DNA of 51,194 nucleotides. Origin: Helicobacter labacensis. Its GTDB lineage: Bacteria > Campylobacterota > Campylobacteria > Campylobacterales > Helicobacteraceae. The translations under genes were made by a program, and so were the position numbers. Below the pieces are notes generated by a model. The model was given only the letters and a program-made list of their open reading frames with translations. It was not told where the DNA came from and searched no databases. The stretch spans positions 1 through 51,194 of the forward strand of contig NZ_QXQQ01000010.1 in NCBI RefSeq assembly GCF_003660285.1, read 5' to 3'. This document shows, piece by piece, positions 44,711-51,194 of this stretch (position 1 is its first letter; every line of letters starts with the position of its first letter).

Positions 44711-45370
44711 ATGTATACCCCCATTTTTGTAAGCGCGACCAATACGGGTGTGGGCAAAACTACTCTTTCCTTAGAAATCGCTAGGCTATGCAAAGCGCGC
44801 GGGATCAAAACACTATTAGCCAAGCCCATTGAAACGGGCATTAACGCGCAAGAATCTAGCGATGCACAATTGTTTTTAGAGGAAAATTTGAGCGTAGAAT
44901 CCAATTTGAAGTTGGAAGACATCAGTTTTTACCGCTTTGTCTTGGGGGCAAGCCCTTTTGTAGCCACGCGCTTTGAACCCCATATTGTGATAGATTTTAA
45001 AGAGATTAAAAAAAAGCTAGATGCCCTGCAAGAGCGGTGCGATTTACTCATGGTAGAAGGGGTGGGTGGGTTGCTGGCCCCTTTGGACGCTAAAAACAAG
45101 ATTGTCGATCTGGGCTTGTTTCTCAAAGCCAAATTTTTACTGGTGAGTGCTGATCACTTAGGGATGCTCAATGATTTACTGCTCAATCAAGAGTATCTCA
45201 ATGCGCACAAGATCCCCCACCACTTCTTGGTGAATGTGCGCGACAAACGCGCCTACTCCCAAATTTGCAAACCCTACATCGATCACCTTAACGCCACCCT
45301 AAAAACCCCGATCTTAGAGTTTCCCGAGCAAAGCGCGCGTCTTTTAGACGCGATATTAGTCCCTTGTTGA
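44711..45370 (+). CDS. bioD: Dethiobiotin synthetase
   Basis: Penultimate step of biotin synthesis (ATP, CO2 and diaminopelargonate). 219 residues from the ATG at 44711 (AAAGGA eight bases upstream), matching the family; the ATG at 44684 would add 9 residues that overlap a hairpin. P-loop SATNTGVGKTTL near residues 8-19, then LLAKPIETG and LMVEGVGGLLAPL. Corresponds to HP0029. Confidence 0.95.
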   Translation: MYTPIFVSATNTGVGKTTLSLEIARLCKARGIKTLLAKPIETGINAQESSDAQLFLEENLSVESNLKLEDISFYRFVLGASPFVATRFEPHIVIDFKEIKKKLDALQERCDLLMVEGVGGLLAPLDAKNKIVDLGLFLKAKFLLVSADHLGMLNDLLLNQEYLNAHKIPHHFLVNVRDKRAYSQICKPYIDHLNATLKTPILEFPEQSARLLDAILVPC

Positions 45371-45381
45371 GAATCTAGTGT

Positions 45382-45387
45382 TATAAT
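45382..45387 (+). promoter_or_regulatory. -10 box of sodB-thiG-cmoA
   Basis: TTATAATGCGC, consensus TATAAT 30 bases before the sodB ATG, starting what looks like a three-gene transcript. Confidence 0.6.
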
Positions 45388-45417
45388 GCGCGCTCAATCT
45401 AATTTCAAGGAGATGTG

Positions 45418-46059
45418 ATGTTCACTTTACGCCAGTTGCCCTATAGCAAAGATAGCATGGGGGATTTTTTAAGCCCTACTGCCTTTGACTTCCACCATGG
45501 CAAACACCACCAAGCCTATGTCAATAACCTCAACAACCTCATCAAAGGCACAGAGTTTGAAAGTAGCTGTCTGTTTGGCATTTTGACCAAATCCAGCGGA
45601 GGGGTGTTTAACAATGCTGCCCAAATTTATAACCACGACTTTTATTGGGATTGCCTAAGCCCTCAAGCCACGCAAATGAGCGCGGAGCTCAAAAGCGCGC
45701 TAGAGCATGACTATGGCTCTTTGGATGCCTTCAAAGAGGCTTTTCTCAAAAGCGCGACCACCCTATTTGGTTCTGGCTGGAATTGGGCAGTCTATGATCC
45801 CAAAACCCAAAAAATTGAGATTGTGCAAACCAGCAACGCCCAAACCCCGGTAACCGACCACAAAATCCCCATTTTGACCGTGGATGTGTGGGAGCACGCC
45901 TACTACATCGATCACAAAAACGCCCGCCCCGTGTATTTGGAGAAATTCTACCCCCATATCAACTGGGCGTTTGTCTCCCAATGCTATGAGTGGGCGAAAA
46001 AAGAGGGCTTGGGCTCTGTAGATTACTACATCAACCAAATTGTGCATAAGAAAGCCTAA
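45418..46059 (+). CDS. sodB: Superoxide dismutase [Fe]
   Basis: 213 residues, the length of H. pylori SodB. Metal ligands lie in [15 protein letters not shown] (His), [13 protein letters not shown] (His) and [14 protein letters not shown] (Asp and His). Helicobacter enzymes of this sequence type use iron. The ATG at 45418 has AAGGAGATGTG upstream; the GTG at 45415 is an alternative. Confidence 0.96.
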   Translation: MFTLRQLPYSKDSMGDFLSPTAFDFHHGKHHQAYVNNLNNLIKGTEFESSCLFGILTKSSGGVFNNAAQIYNHDFYWDCLSPQATQMSAELKSALEHDYGSLDAFKEAFLKSATTLFGSGWNWAVYDPKTQKIEIVQTSNAQTPVTDHKIPILTVDVWEHAYYIDHKNARPVYLEKFYPHINWAFVSQCYEWAKKEGLGSVDYYINQIVHKKA

Positions 46060-46835
46060 TGCACGACCCCCTCATCATTGGCTCTAAGAGTTTTGTCTCC
46101 CGCTTGATTGTGGGCAGTGGCAAGTATAAAGACTTTGCCACCACCAAGCAGGCGACTCTTGCTAGCGGGGCAGAAATGATCACCGTGGCAGTGCGCCGGG
46201 TCAATATCACCGATTCTAATAGCGAAAATCTACTAGACACTTTTAAGGACACGGGCATTAGCTTTTTGCCCAACTCCGCGGGTTGTACCACTGCTAAGGA
46301 AGCCATTGCGCTTTTTAGACTCGTTAAAGAAGCCACGGGGATTGATTTTATCAAGCTAGAGATCATTGGCGATCAACGCACACTTTATCCCGACACCCTA
46401 GAAACCCTAGAAGCGTGTCAAATCCTCGCCAAGGAAGGCTTTTGTGTGCTAGCCTACACCAATGACGATCCCATCATGGCTAAAAAGCTTGAAGAGGCGG
46501 GGGCGAGTGCGGTCATGCCTTTAGCCTCCCCCATTGGTAGCGGGTTAGGTATACAAAATCGCTATAACATTGGCTTTATTAAAGAAGCTGTAAAAGTGCC
46601 CGTAATTGTGGATGCAGGTGTGGGCTGTGCCTCGGATGCGAGCATTGCGATGGAGCTAGGCGCAGATGGGGTGCTCACCAACTCTGCCATTGCTCTAGCC
46701 AAAGACCCCGTATTGATGGCTGAAAGCATGAAACACGCCGTTTTAGCCGGGCGCAAAAGTTATTTAGCCGGGCGCATCCCTAAAAAAGCCTATGCAGACC
46801 CTAGCTCACCTGTCTTTGGGCTAGCGCAGTTGTGA
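46059..46835 (+). CDS. thiG: Thiazole synthase ThiG
   Basis: Forms the thiazole phosphate of thiamine from deoxyxylulose phosphate, dehydroglycine and ThiS thiocarboxylate. 258 residues: [19 protein letters not shown], the Schiff-base Lys K99 in FIKLEIIGD, and [25 protein letters not shown]. Its ATG overlaps the sodB stop (TAATG) and its stop overlaps the cmoA GTG. No thiS, thiF or thiH is in the window. H. pylori has no ThiG, so this marks a wider biosynthetic capacity. Confidence 0.94.
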   Translation: MHDPLIIGSKSFVSRLIVGSGKYKDFATTKQATLASGAEMITVAVRRVNITDSNSENLLDTFKDTGISFLPNSAGCTTAKEAIALFRLVKEATGIDFIKLEIIGDQRTLYPDTLETLEACQILAKEGFCVLAYTNDDPIMAKKLEEAGASAVMPLASPIGSGLGIQNRYNIGFIKEAVKVPVIVDAGVGCASDASIAMELGADGVLTNSAIALAKDPVLMAESMKHAVLAGRKSYLAGRIPKKAYADPSSPVFGLAQL

Positions 46836-47530
46836 AGGACACCCTCTTTAACACCCCCCTACCTAAACGCTTTGAGTTTGATAGCCAAGTGGCGGGCATG
46901 TTTGATGACATGCTCACAAGAAGCATCCCCCACTACCACGAAACCCTAAAGCTAGCCAGCCATTTTGTCGCCCAAGATTTGGAGGGCGTGGTTTATGATT
47001 TGGGTTGTTCTACGGGCAATTTTTTAGCCACCCTCGCCCCCTTGCTCCCTAATAATGTGCCTTTAGTGGGGGTGGATAACTCCCCTAGCATGCTAGCAAA
47101 AGCGCAAGAAAAACTACAAGCCTCTAATATAGCTTGGCGTTGTGAAGACCTCTTACACACTTCTTTAGACAATGCGGGGGCTGTGGTCTTGCTTTACACC
47201 TTGCAATTCATTAGACCCTTGCAACGCCAAGCCTTGATACAACGCATTTTTGATGCCCTAAAGCCCGGGGGCGTGGTGGTGGTGGCAGAAAAAATGATGA
47301 GCTTAGATCGCATTTTAGACAAGCAGATGATCGAATTGTATTATTTTTACAAACAACAACAGGGCTATACCCTCAATGAGATCAGCTTTAAACGCGAAGC
47401 CTTAGAAAATGTGCTCGTGCCCTACAGCTTGCAAGAAAACACCGCCCTTTTGGAGCAGGCGGGTTTTAAAAATGTAGAGGTGCTCTTTAAGTGGGTGAAT
47501 TTTGGCTTGCTCTTGGCTAGAAAGCCCTAA
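46832..47530 (+). CDS. cmoA: Carboxy-S-adenosyl-L-methionine synthase
   Basis: 232 residues. It makes carboxy-SAM from SAM and prephenate for the cmo5U wobble modification of t[27 protein letters not shown] is typical of CmoA, followed by SAM motif [16 protein letters not shown] and [11 protein letters not shown] start overlapping the thiG stop by four bases (GTGA). Confidence 0.92.
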   Translation: MKDTLFNTPLPKRFEFDSQVAGMFDDMLTRSIPHYHETLKLASHFVAQDLEGVVYDLGCSTGNFLATLAPLLPNNVPLVGVDNSPSMLAKAQEKLQASNIAWRCEDLLHTSLDNAGAVVLLYTLQFIRPLQRQALIQRIFDALKPGGVVVVAEKMMSLDRILDKQMIELYYFYKQQQGYTLNEISFKREALENVLVPYSLQENTALLEQAGFKNVEVLFKWVNFGLLLARKP

Positions 47531-47545
47531 AATTGTGAGGTTTTT

Positions 47546-48238
47546 ATGAAAAATGTTAAACACCTATTCAAGGTAGCCTGCATCATTCTGTGTTGTTTGG
47601 CAAGCGTCTTTGCCCAAACCAAAGCCCAACAAATTAAACAATACCTCTCTGTGGCTCATAAGGCTTACGATCGCAAAAATTATGACAAGGCTTTAAAATA
47701 CTTCCAAAAAGCAGCGGATCTAGGGAGCGTTAAGGGTTATATTGGTTTGGGGGATCTGTATAGCGACTATGATAGTGGTTTTAGTGATTATGCGCAGGCG
47801 TTGTTCTATTACAAAAAGGCGAGGGATTTGGGGGATGCAGAGGCTTATTCTCGCCTAGGCTATTTGTATGAGGTGGGCGGTGATTGCGATAGATTTGGAT
47901 GCAATGTGAAACCCGATAATAAAAAAGCCCTGCAATATTACAAAAAGGCAGGAGATATGGGGTATGCAGCAGGCTATGTCAATGCGGGAGTGATGTATAG
48001 CTATGGTTCTGTTTTATATGAAGGCATCTCCAAAGATGATGCCAAAGCCAAAGAATACTTCCAAAAGGCAGCAGACATGGGAAATTCTTTGGGTTACTAT
48101 AATTTGGCGATTACATATGCACATGGCAAAGGTGTCAAGCCCGACAAAGAAAAAGCACGCCAATATTACAAAAAGGCTTGTGATATGGGCGTAAGTAGTT
48201 CTTGTCAAGCCCTAAAGGAGCTAAAGCACAAGAACTAA
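47546..48238 (+). CDS. Secreted Sel1-repeat protein
   Basis: 230 residues. Signal peptide HLFKVACIILCCLASVFAQ, then four to five Sel1 repeats (ALKYFQKAADLGSVKGYIGLGDLY, ALQYYKKAGDMGYAAGYVNAG, AKEYFQKAADMGNSLGYYNLA, ARQYYKKACDMGVSSSC). Related to the Helicobacter Hcp proteins but with few cysteine pairs. TTGTGAGG precedes the ATG. A truncated near-duplicate of its signal peptide lies just downstream. Confidence 0.85.
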   Translation: MKNVKHLFKVACIILCCLASVFAQTKAQQIKQYLSVAHKAYDRKNYDKALKYFQKAADLGSVKGYIGLGDLYSDYDSGFSDYAQALFYYKKARDLGDAEAYSRLGYLYEVGGDCDRFGCNVKPDNKKALQYYKKAGDMGYAAGYVNAGVMYSYGSVLYEGISKDDAKAKEYFQKAADMGNSLGYYNLAITYAHGKGVKPDKEKARQYYKKACDMGVSSSCQALKELKHKN

Positions 48239-48260
48239 GCCCTGTTAGAAAGGAGAGAAA

Positions 48261-48353
48261 ATGACAGGTGTGGCTAAAAATATACTTATTAAGGTAATCT
48301 TAATCATTCTGTGTTGCTTGACAAGCGTCTTTGCCCATCTCTATCCCCTATAG
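48261..48353 (+). pseudogene. Truncated Sel1-protein paralogue, signal peptide only
   Basis: A 30-codon ORF with a strong ribosome binding site (GAAAGGAGAGAAA). Its residues ILIKVILIILCCLTSVFAH align with FKVACIILCCLASVFAQ of the gene just upstream, and the DNA is similarly close. It stops at a TAG at 48351-48353, just after the cleavage site, where the sequence joins a ParA-like remnant. Read as the 5' stump of a duplicated sel1 gene cut by a deletion or insertion. Confidence 0.65.
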
Positions 48354-48505
48354 CCCTAATATTGACAAAGACTTCTGCACTCTGTTGAGAGTCAGTGTCT
48401 AGCACCACGACATCTTTTCGCTCTTTTAGAAACTGCAACGCCAAGTTAATGCATAAAGTGCTTTTTACCGCTTCCCTTTTCATTGGTAACCGTGATGATT
48501 ATGGG
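48354..48505 (-). pseudogene. ParA-family ATPase remnant (N-terminal part, frameshifted)
   Basis: Minus strand reads I-I-I-T-V-T-N-E-K-G-S-G-K, the deviant Walker A of ParA/MinD proteins, then after a one-base shift in an A5 run S-T-L-C-I-N-L-A-L-Q-F-L-K-E-R-K-D-V-V-V-L-D-T-D-S-Q-Q-S, the Walker A' region. The rest of the gene is missing. A 59-codon ORF (48304-48483) keeps the second half open. ParA partition genes are common on Helicobacter plasmids and integrating elements, so this marks a lost mobile element. Confidence 0.7.
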
Positions 48506-48620
48506 CTCTCTTTATAAAACCTTCATAAAACCACACAAGAACACGAAATAATAATATTTTTATATACAACAATACGATGATCTGGATTAAAGAGATTTGT
48601 TTTAAGCCTCCTCGGCAGAA

Positions 48621-48647
48621 ATCCCACTCGTCTTTAGCGGGTGGGAT
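48621..48647 (+). repeat. IS200/IS605-type right-end hairpin, copy 1
   Basis: ATCCCACTCG-TCTTTAG-CGGGTGGGAT: a 10 bp stem (one G-T pair) and a 7-base loop. The loop TCTTTAG is identical to that of the hairpin at 48842-48864, while the stems differ in sequence, which is the pattern expected for terminal hairpins of related single-strand transposons. Confidence 0.5.
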
Positions 48648-48660
48648 GAATGCCACTAAT

Positions 48661-48776
48661 TCGTGGTATAATGCTCTCATACATTCGTATCTACGGCAGG
48701 GAGTGTCGAAAGTTACGCCTTTGGAGATATGATGTGTGAGACCTGTAGGGAATGCGTTGGAGCTCAAACTCTGTAA
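48661..48776 (+). pseudogene. 3' remnant of a tnpB-like gene
   Basis: A short open stretch ending at a TAA (48774-48776) reads ...V-E-S-Y-A-F-G-D-M-M-C-E-T-C-R-E-C-V-G-A-Q-T-L, like the A-x-G-D tail of TnpB proteins of IS200/IS605 elements. Nothing of the RuvC or zinc-finger parts remains. Support comes mainly from the adjoining hairpins. Confidence 0.45.
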
Positions 48777-48872
48777 AATCCCTACTATAGGGACTAGAGT
48801 GAGAACCAAACTCTCCCTACGGGCAACATCAGCCTAGGAAGCCCAAATGTCTTTAGCATTTGGGTGCTTCAC
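48690..48872 (+). ncRNA. Orphan omega-RNA-like scaffold (TnpB guide RNA region)
   Basis: The stretch from the tnpB remnant to the right-end hairpin folds into consecutive hairpins: TCCCTA-CTA-TAGGGA (48779-48793), AGAGT-9-ACTCT (48796-48814), and the terminal CCCAAATG-TCTTTAG-CATTTGGG (48842-48864) followed by TGCTTCACC. This layout, at the tnpB 3' end and running to the element boundary, is where omega-RNAs are encoded. With no intact tnpB here it would need one supplied from elsewhere in the genome. Inferred from structure and position. Confidence 0.45.
48842..48864 (+). mobile_element. IS200/IS605-type right-end hairpin, copy 2
   Basis: CCCAAATG-TCTTTAG-CATTTGGG: perfect 8 bp stem. Flanked by GGAAG and TGCTTCACC, as at right ends of Helicobacter IS605-like elements. 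The element boundary is probably near 48870-48875. No left end was found. Confidence 0.55.
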
Positions 48873-48875
48873 CTT

Positions 48876-49316
48876 CTAGAATGCAACATCAACGCGTGTC
48901 TAGCCACCAACAAGTGTTTCTAGTAATACCACACCTGCGTCCCTTATGCTATTGCATGTCCGCTCTGAGCAAATGCACCACTTTGTTTAAGTGTGGTTGA
49001 TGGCACGCGCATGCTTATTCTCTCTTACCTAGCTTGGGGTGCGTCTTCTGATATGCTTCACGCGCTCTAAAAAAGACACTTGGAATACGCTGGATTCTTA
49101 AAAAAAGCGTGCCCTAACACCACACAGATATGGATACGCCTTTACTATATAAAGACGCAAGCGATAAAAACCTTCAAAATGCTATGGTGGTGGTTTTAAG
49201 CGTGCTAGCAAGTTTTGCTTAAAAGCCTCCATAGGGTTTTCAAAGACCAAATAACCCGCCATAAGCTCTGCGCTCTACATAGTTTAAGACAAATGCAGAT
49301 AGTTTTTAAGCCTCAA
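48876..49316. other. 441-base stretch without a recognisable gene
   Basis: No ORF of credible length in either strand, several stop codons in each frame, and short runs that look like decayed coding sequence on the minus strand (for example A-Y-Q-K-T-H-P-K-L-G-K-R-E near 49010-49060). No tRNA, CRISPR or clear repeat. Most likely eroded mobile-element DNA. Confidence 0.5.
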
Positions 49317-50717
49317 TCACCACTCCCAACCTCCACCAATACGCATGGCTAGGTAATTAGGAATTTTAAGATGAGATAGACTGCCTAACAAACCACCCTC
49401 TCCACTGCCACCTAGAGCGACTGTTTGCAAGCCAGACTGCACAGAAATGTCTAGTACTTTGAACAAGCGTATTCCGCCAGTCAAAATCACGCCTTGGTGT
49501 AGCCCTTCTTTTGCAACATTGCCCATCGCGCCCAATTTCAGCGCGAACCATTTCCAATTAAACATCACTCCGCCCCCAATCATTTGGCTACGCTTATCCA
49601 ACATAAGCATTTTATTAGAGGTGAGATCAAAATCCATAGCCAAATTGAGCCACTTCCAACGATACCCTAAACCTAGACGCACTTGTGGATCAATACGCAT
49701 ACTAGGTATGTGGGCATAGGTGATTTTAGGCGCATTGAGGTATTTACCCACCAAACCTACAGCAAAACCTTTAATGCGATAAGCTGTTCCCAAATCTAGA
49801 CCAAAGTGGCTTTGGCGCACCATGTCCTGCGGACTAAAAGAAAAGTTTGATAATAATTGTTCGGTTTTATTTATGAAATCACTTCCAGAAGCACCAAAGC
49901 CGTAACTCAGAGTGTATAGATACCTAAAGGTTACCCCTACAGAGAGTTTGCCCGCTTTGTTAAAGTCAAACCCTTTAGCGTAGCCAATGGGGAGAGAACC
50001 AATGGCTAGGGCTTGCACACGGGCGGCATTTTGCGCATAGGGAGAGAGAAGCGAATTATTGATAAAGGCATTTTGGCTACTTGGAGAGATGGTTAGACTA
50101 TTTGGGCTTGCACTTACACCAGCGTATATACCATTACCTATGGGACCTACAATGAGCTGCCTATAGCGCGGGTCAGTTACTACACTTGCCCCAGCAAAGA
50201 TGCTAGCAAAAATACCTACCCCAAAAGTCCCGATCCCACCTTTGACTTTTTTAAGTTTAGGGTGAATCTGCACCACAATGCCATTTTGGGAACTCATATT
50301 CACACCATTCAACGACAAAAAACTTTGTAAGGCATTAGCGGCTTGCACTGCTGTTTGTGCGGCTGGACCTTGAGCGGCACTAATACTAACACTCTTCCCG
50401 CTCATAAAATTCCGCAGACTAGAGCCAGATAACAGACTAGAAATATCGAGGTTACTTAAATTCATATTCTCTAGGGCTGTAGAAGCTAATGGCAGAATAT
50501 TTTTCTCACTAATTCCCATGCCAAAGCTGTAACCTAGCTTGGTGCGCGCATCCATGTCTAATAAAGCCGGATTGTAATACAGCCCCCAAGCCGAGTTTTC
50601 TAAAGCAACCCCAGCCCCACCCATGCCAAAACTGGTATTCCCCATTTCACCAAATTCTAAAGCCTCTGCGCCCACACAGGCTAAAGTGCACCAAATTAGC
50701 GTTTTACTAACAGACAT
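49317..50717 (-). CDS. TraF-like outer membrane beta-barrel protein
   Basis: 466 residues from the ATG at 50717, chosen because AAAGGTG lies eight bases upstream and a signal peptide (VSKTLIWCTLACVGAEA) follows; the frame is open further upstream without homology. EFGEMGNTSFGMGGAGVALENSAWGLYYNPALLDM is typical of the conjugal TraF-like (TraF_2) family, related in shape to FadL/OmpP1 barrels. The C-terminus is W in GGGWEW rather than Phe. Despite the family name a role in conjugation is not established; it is chromosomal in many Helicobacter. Confidence 0.75.
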   Translation of the reverse strand: MSVSKTLIWCTLACVGAEALEFGEMGNTSFGMGGAGVALENSAWGLYYNPALLDMDARTKLGYSFGMGISEKNILPLASTALENMNLSNLDISSLLSGSSLRNFMSGKSVSISAAQGPAAQTAVQAANALQSFLSLNGVNMSSQNGIVVQIHPKLKKVKGGIGTFGVGIFASIFAGASVVTDPRYRQLIVGPIGNGIYAGVSASPNSLTISPSSQNAFINNSLLSPYAQNAARVQALAIGSLPIGYAKGFDFNKAGKLSVGVTFRYLYTLSYGFGASGSDFINKTEQLLSNFSFSPQDMVRQSHFGLDLGTAYRIKGFAVGLVGKYLNAPKITYAHIPSMRIDPQVRLGLGYRWKWLNLAMDFDLTSNKMLMLDKRSQMIGGGVMFNWKWFALKLGAMGNVAKEGLHQGVILTGGIRLFKVLDISVQSGLQTVALGGSGEGGLLGSLSHLKIPNYLAMRIGGGWEW

Positions 50718-50828
50718 TAAACACCTTTGAAAGATTTGGGTAATGATAGCATAATCCTTAGCCATTAGCTTTGGCTTTTGAAAACATTGATGGGTTAAAA
50801 ACACATTAAGCAACAAAGTTCTGCTACT

Positions 50829-51164
50829 TTGGCACAGGTCTATCCTGTTTTTCTCTCTGCTAAATCCCAACAGGTGCGCCCTAAGACACTCCGCGCGTAT
50901 GCGTACTATTGCGCCCAGATTGTGGCACGGCTTGGGGATGTCCCCCTTAATCATCTCACCGCCTTGATGATAGAGTCCTTTTTGCAAGAATTTCATAGCA
51001 AGAGTGCGCGTTTTAGGGCGTTTTTGTATATGTTGCTCAAGGCGGGGCTGAAACTAGCGAAGAGTCATTTTGGGGTGGATAATACAGAAGTGATGGAGTA
51101 TGTGTGGGAATGCAGAACGCGCTCAAGGGTTAGCACGCCGACATGCAGAAGAAGATGTGTATAG
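50829..51164 (+). pseudogene. Tyrosine recombinase (Xer-like) N-terminal fragment
   Basis: FLSAKSQQVRPKTLRAYAYYCAQIVARLGDVPLNHLTA followed by IESFLQEFHSKSARFRAFLYMLLKAGLKLAKSHFG is the SAM-like core-binding domain of phage or XerH-type integrases. There is no ATG; a TTG at 50829 is the best start, and homology begins a few codons earlier (K-Q-Q-S-S-A-T-L). After about residue 80 the sequence loses resemblance and stops, and the catalytic domain (R-H-R-Y) is absent. Broken integrase, consistent with a degraded integrative element. Confidence 0.6.
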
Positions 51165-51194
51165 AGAGCTCAGGCAGAGAATCAAGGCATGGAG
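51100..51194 (+). CDS. Start of an unidentified ORF, cut by the window edge
   Basis: From ATG 51100 the frame is open to the end: M-C-G-N-A-E-R-A-Q-G-L-A-R-R-H-A-E-E-D-V-Y-R-E-L..., charged and helical, with GATGGAG just upstream. It overlaps the integrase fragment in another frame. Too short to identify; it could also be the frameshifted continuation of the fragment. Confidence 0.35.
   Translation, partial: MCGNAERAQGLARRHAEEDVYRELRQRIKAW

Noticed and set aside
48480-48809. 109-codon minus-strand ORF
   Set aside because: It crosses the IS right-end hairpin and the tnpB remnant antisense; such ORFs are regular false predictions over IS605-type ends.
1-51194. CRISPR arrays, rRNA and tRNA genes
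   Set aside because: I looked in the intergenic gaps and saw no spaced direct repeats, no cloverleaf with a T-arm GGTTCGAATCC-type sequence and no rRNA stretch.

Overview
The window comes from a gastric Helicobacter, most likely the non-pylori clade of dogs and cats (H. felis, H. bizzozeronii, H. heilmannii, H. salomonis). Flagellin FlaB, hook FlgE, HypA, an HpaA-family protein, FlaB-linked motility accessory factor, Hop-like outer membrane proteins and several gene blocks in H. pylori order support the genus. The moderate GC content and the presence of glpD-glpK-glpF and thiG, which H. pylori lacks, argue against H. pylori. The species is inferred, not proven.

Layout. 1-3335: Eco57I-like restriction-modification gene, cut by the left edge and split by a frameshift. 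3336-3800: two related structured units, one encoding an 18-residue hydrophobic peptide that looks like an Ibs-type type I toxin. 3800-8826 (minus): outer membrane protein, lpxB, a coiled-coil protein, hypA, flgE. 8867-12340 (minus): a small protein, a Maf-type flagellin glycosylation protein, flaB with a sigma-54 promoter; divergent topA and a radical SAM gene (12449-15637). 15649-22291 (minus): accessory genes, namely a GmrSD-like DUF262/DUF1524 protein, a double-PAS soluble chemoreceptor, an MFS transporter, a tautomerase and a Sel1 protein. 22518-25744: hrcA-grpE-dnaK with a CIRCE-like operator. 25734-29534 (minus): glpD-glpK-glpF. 29653-34937: second outer membrane protein, cstA, glnA, a possible 34-residue basic peptide, an HpaA-like protein. 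34956-40307 (minus): recJ (split), queE, queD, a lipoprotein, surE, ispA. 40294-44621 (minus): PDZ protein, YbaB, panD, clpA, usp. 44711-48238: bioD, sodB-thiG-cmoA, a secreted Sel1 protein. 48241-51194: decayed mobile-element region with a truncated Sel1 paralogue, a ParA remnant, two IS200/IS605-type right-end hairpins with an orphan omega-RNA-like scaffold, a TraF-like outer membrane protein and an integrase fragment.

How the genes work together. Conserved blocks matching H. pylori neighbourhoods (HP0867-0870, HP0113-0117, HP0109-0111, HP0929-0934, HP0029-0036, from memory) are joined in a different order, and accessory genes sit at the joins. The glp operon is a complete glycerol uptake and oxidation route. 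The flagellar genes combine hook, minor flagellin and a probable flagellin glycosylation factor.

Best candidates for something undescribed: the Ibs-like peptide locus at 3364-3613 with its decayed tandem copy; the tandem IS right-end hairpins sharing an identical TCTTTAG loop with an orphan omega-RNA-like segment; the UUU-UGA junction that splits recJ; and the small basic ORF that overlaps the glnA stop codon.
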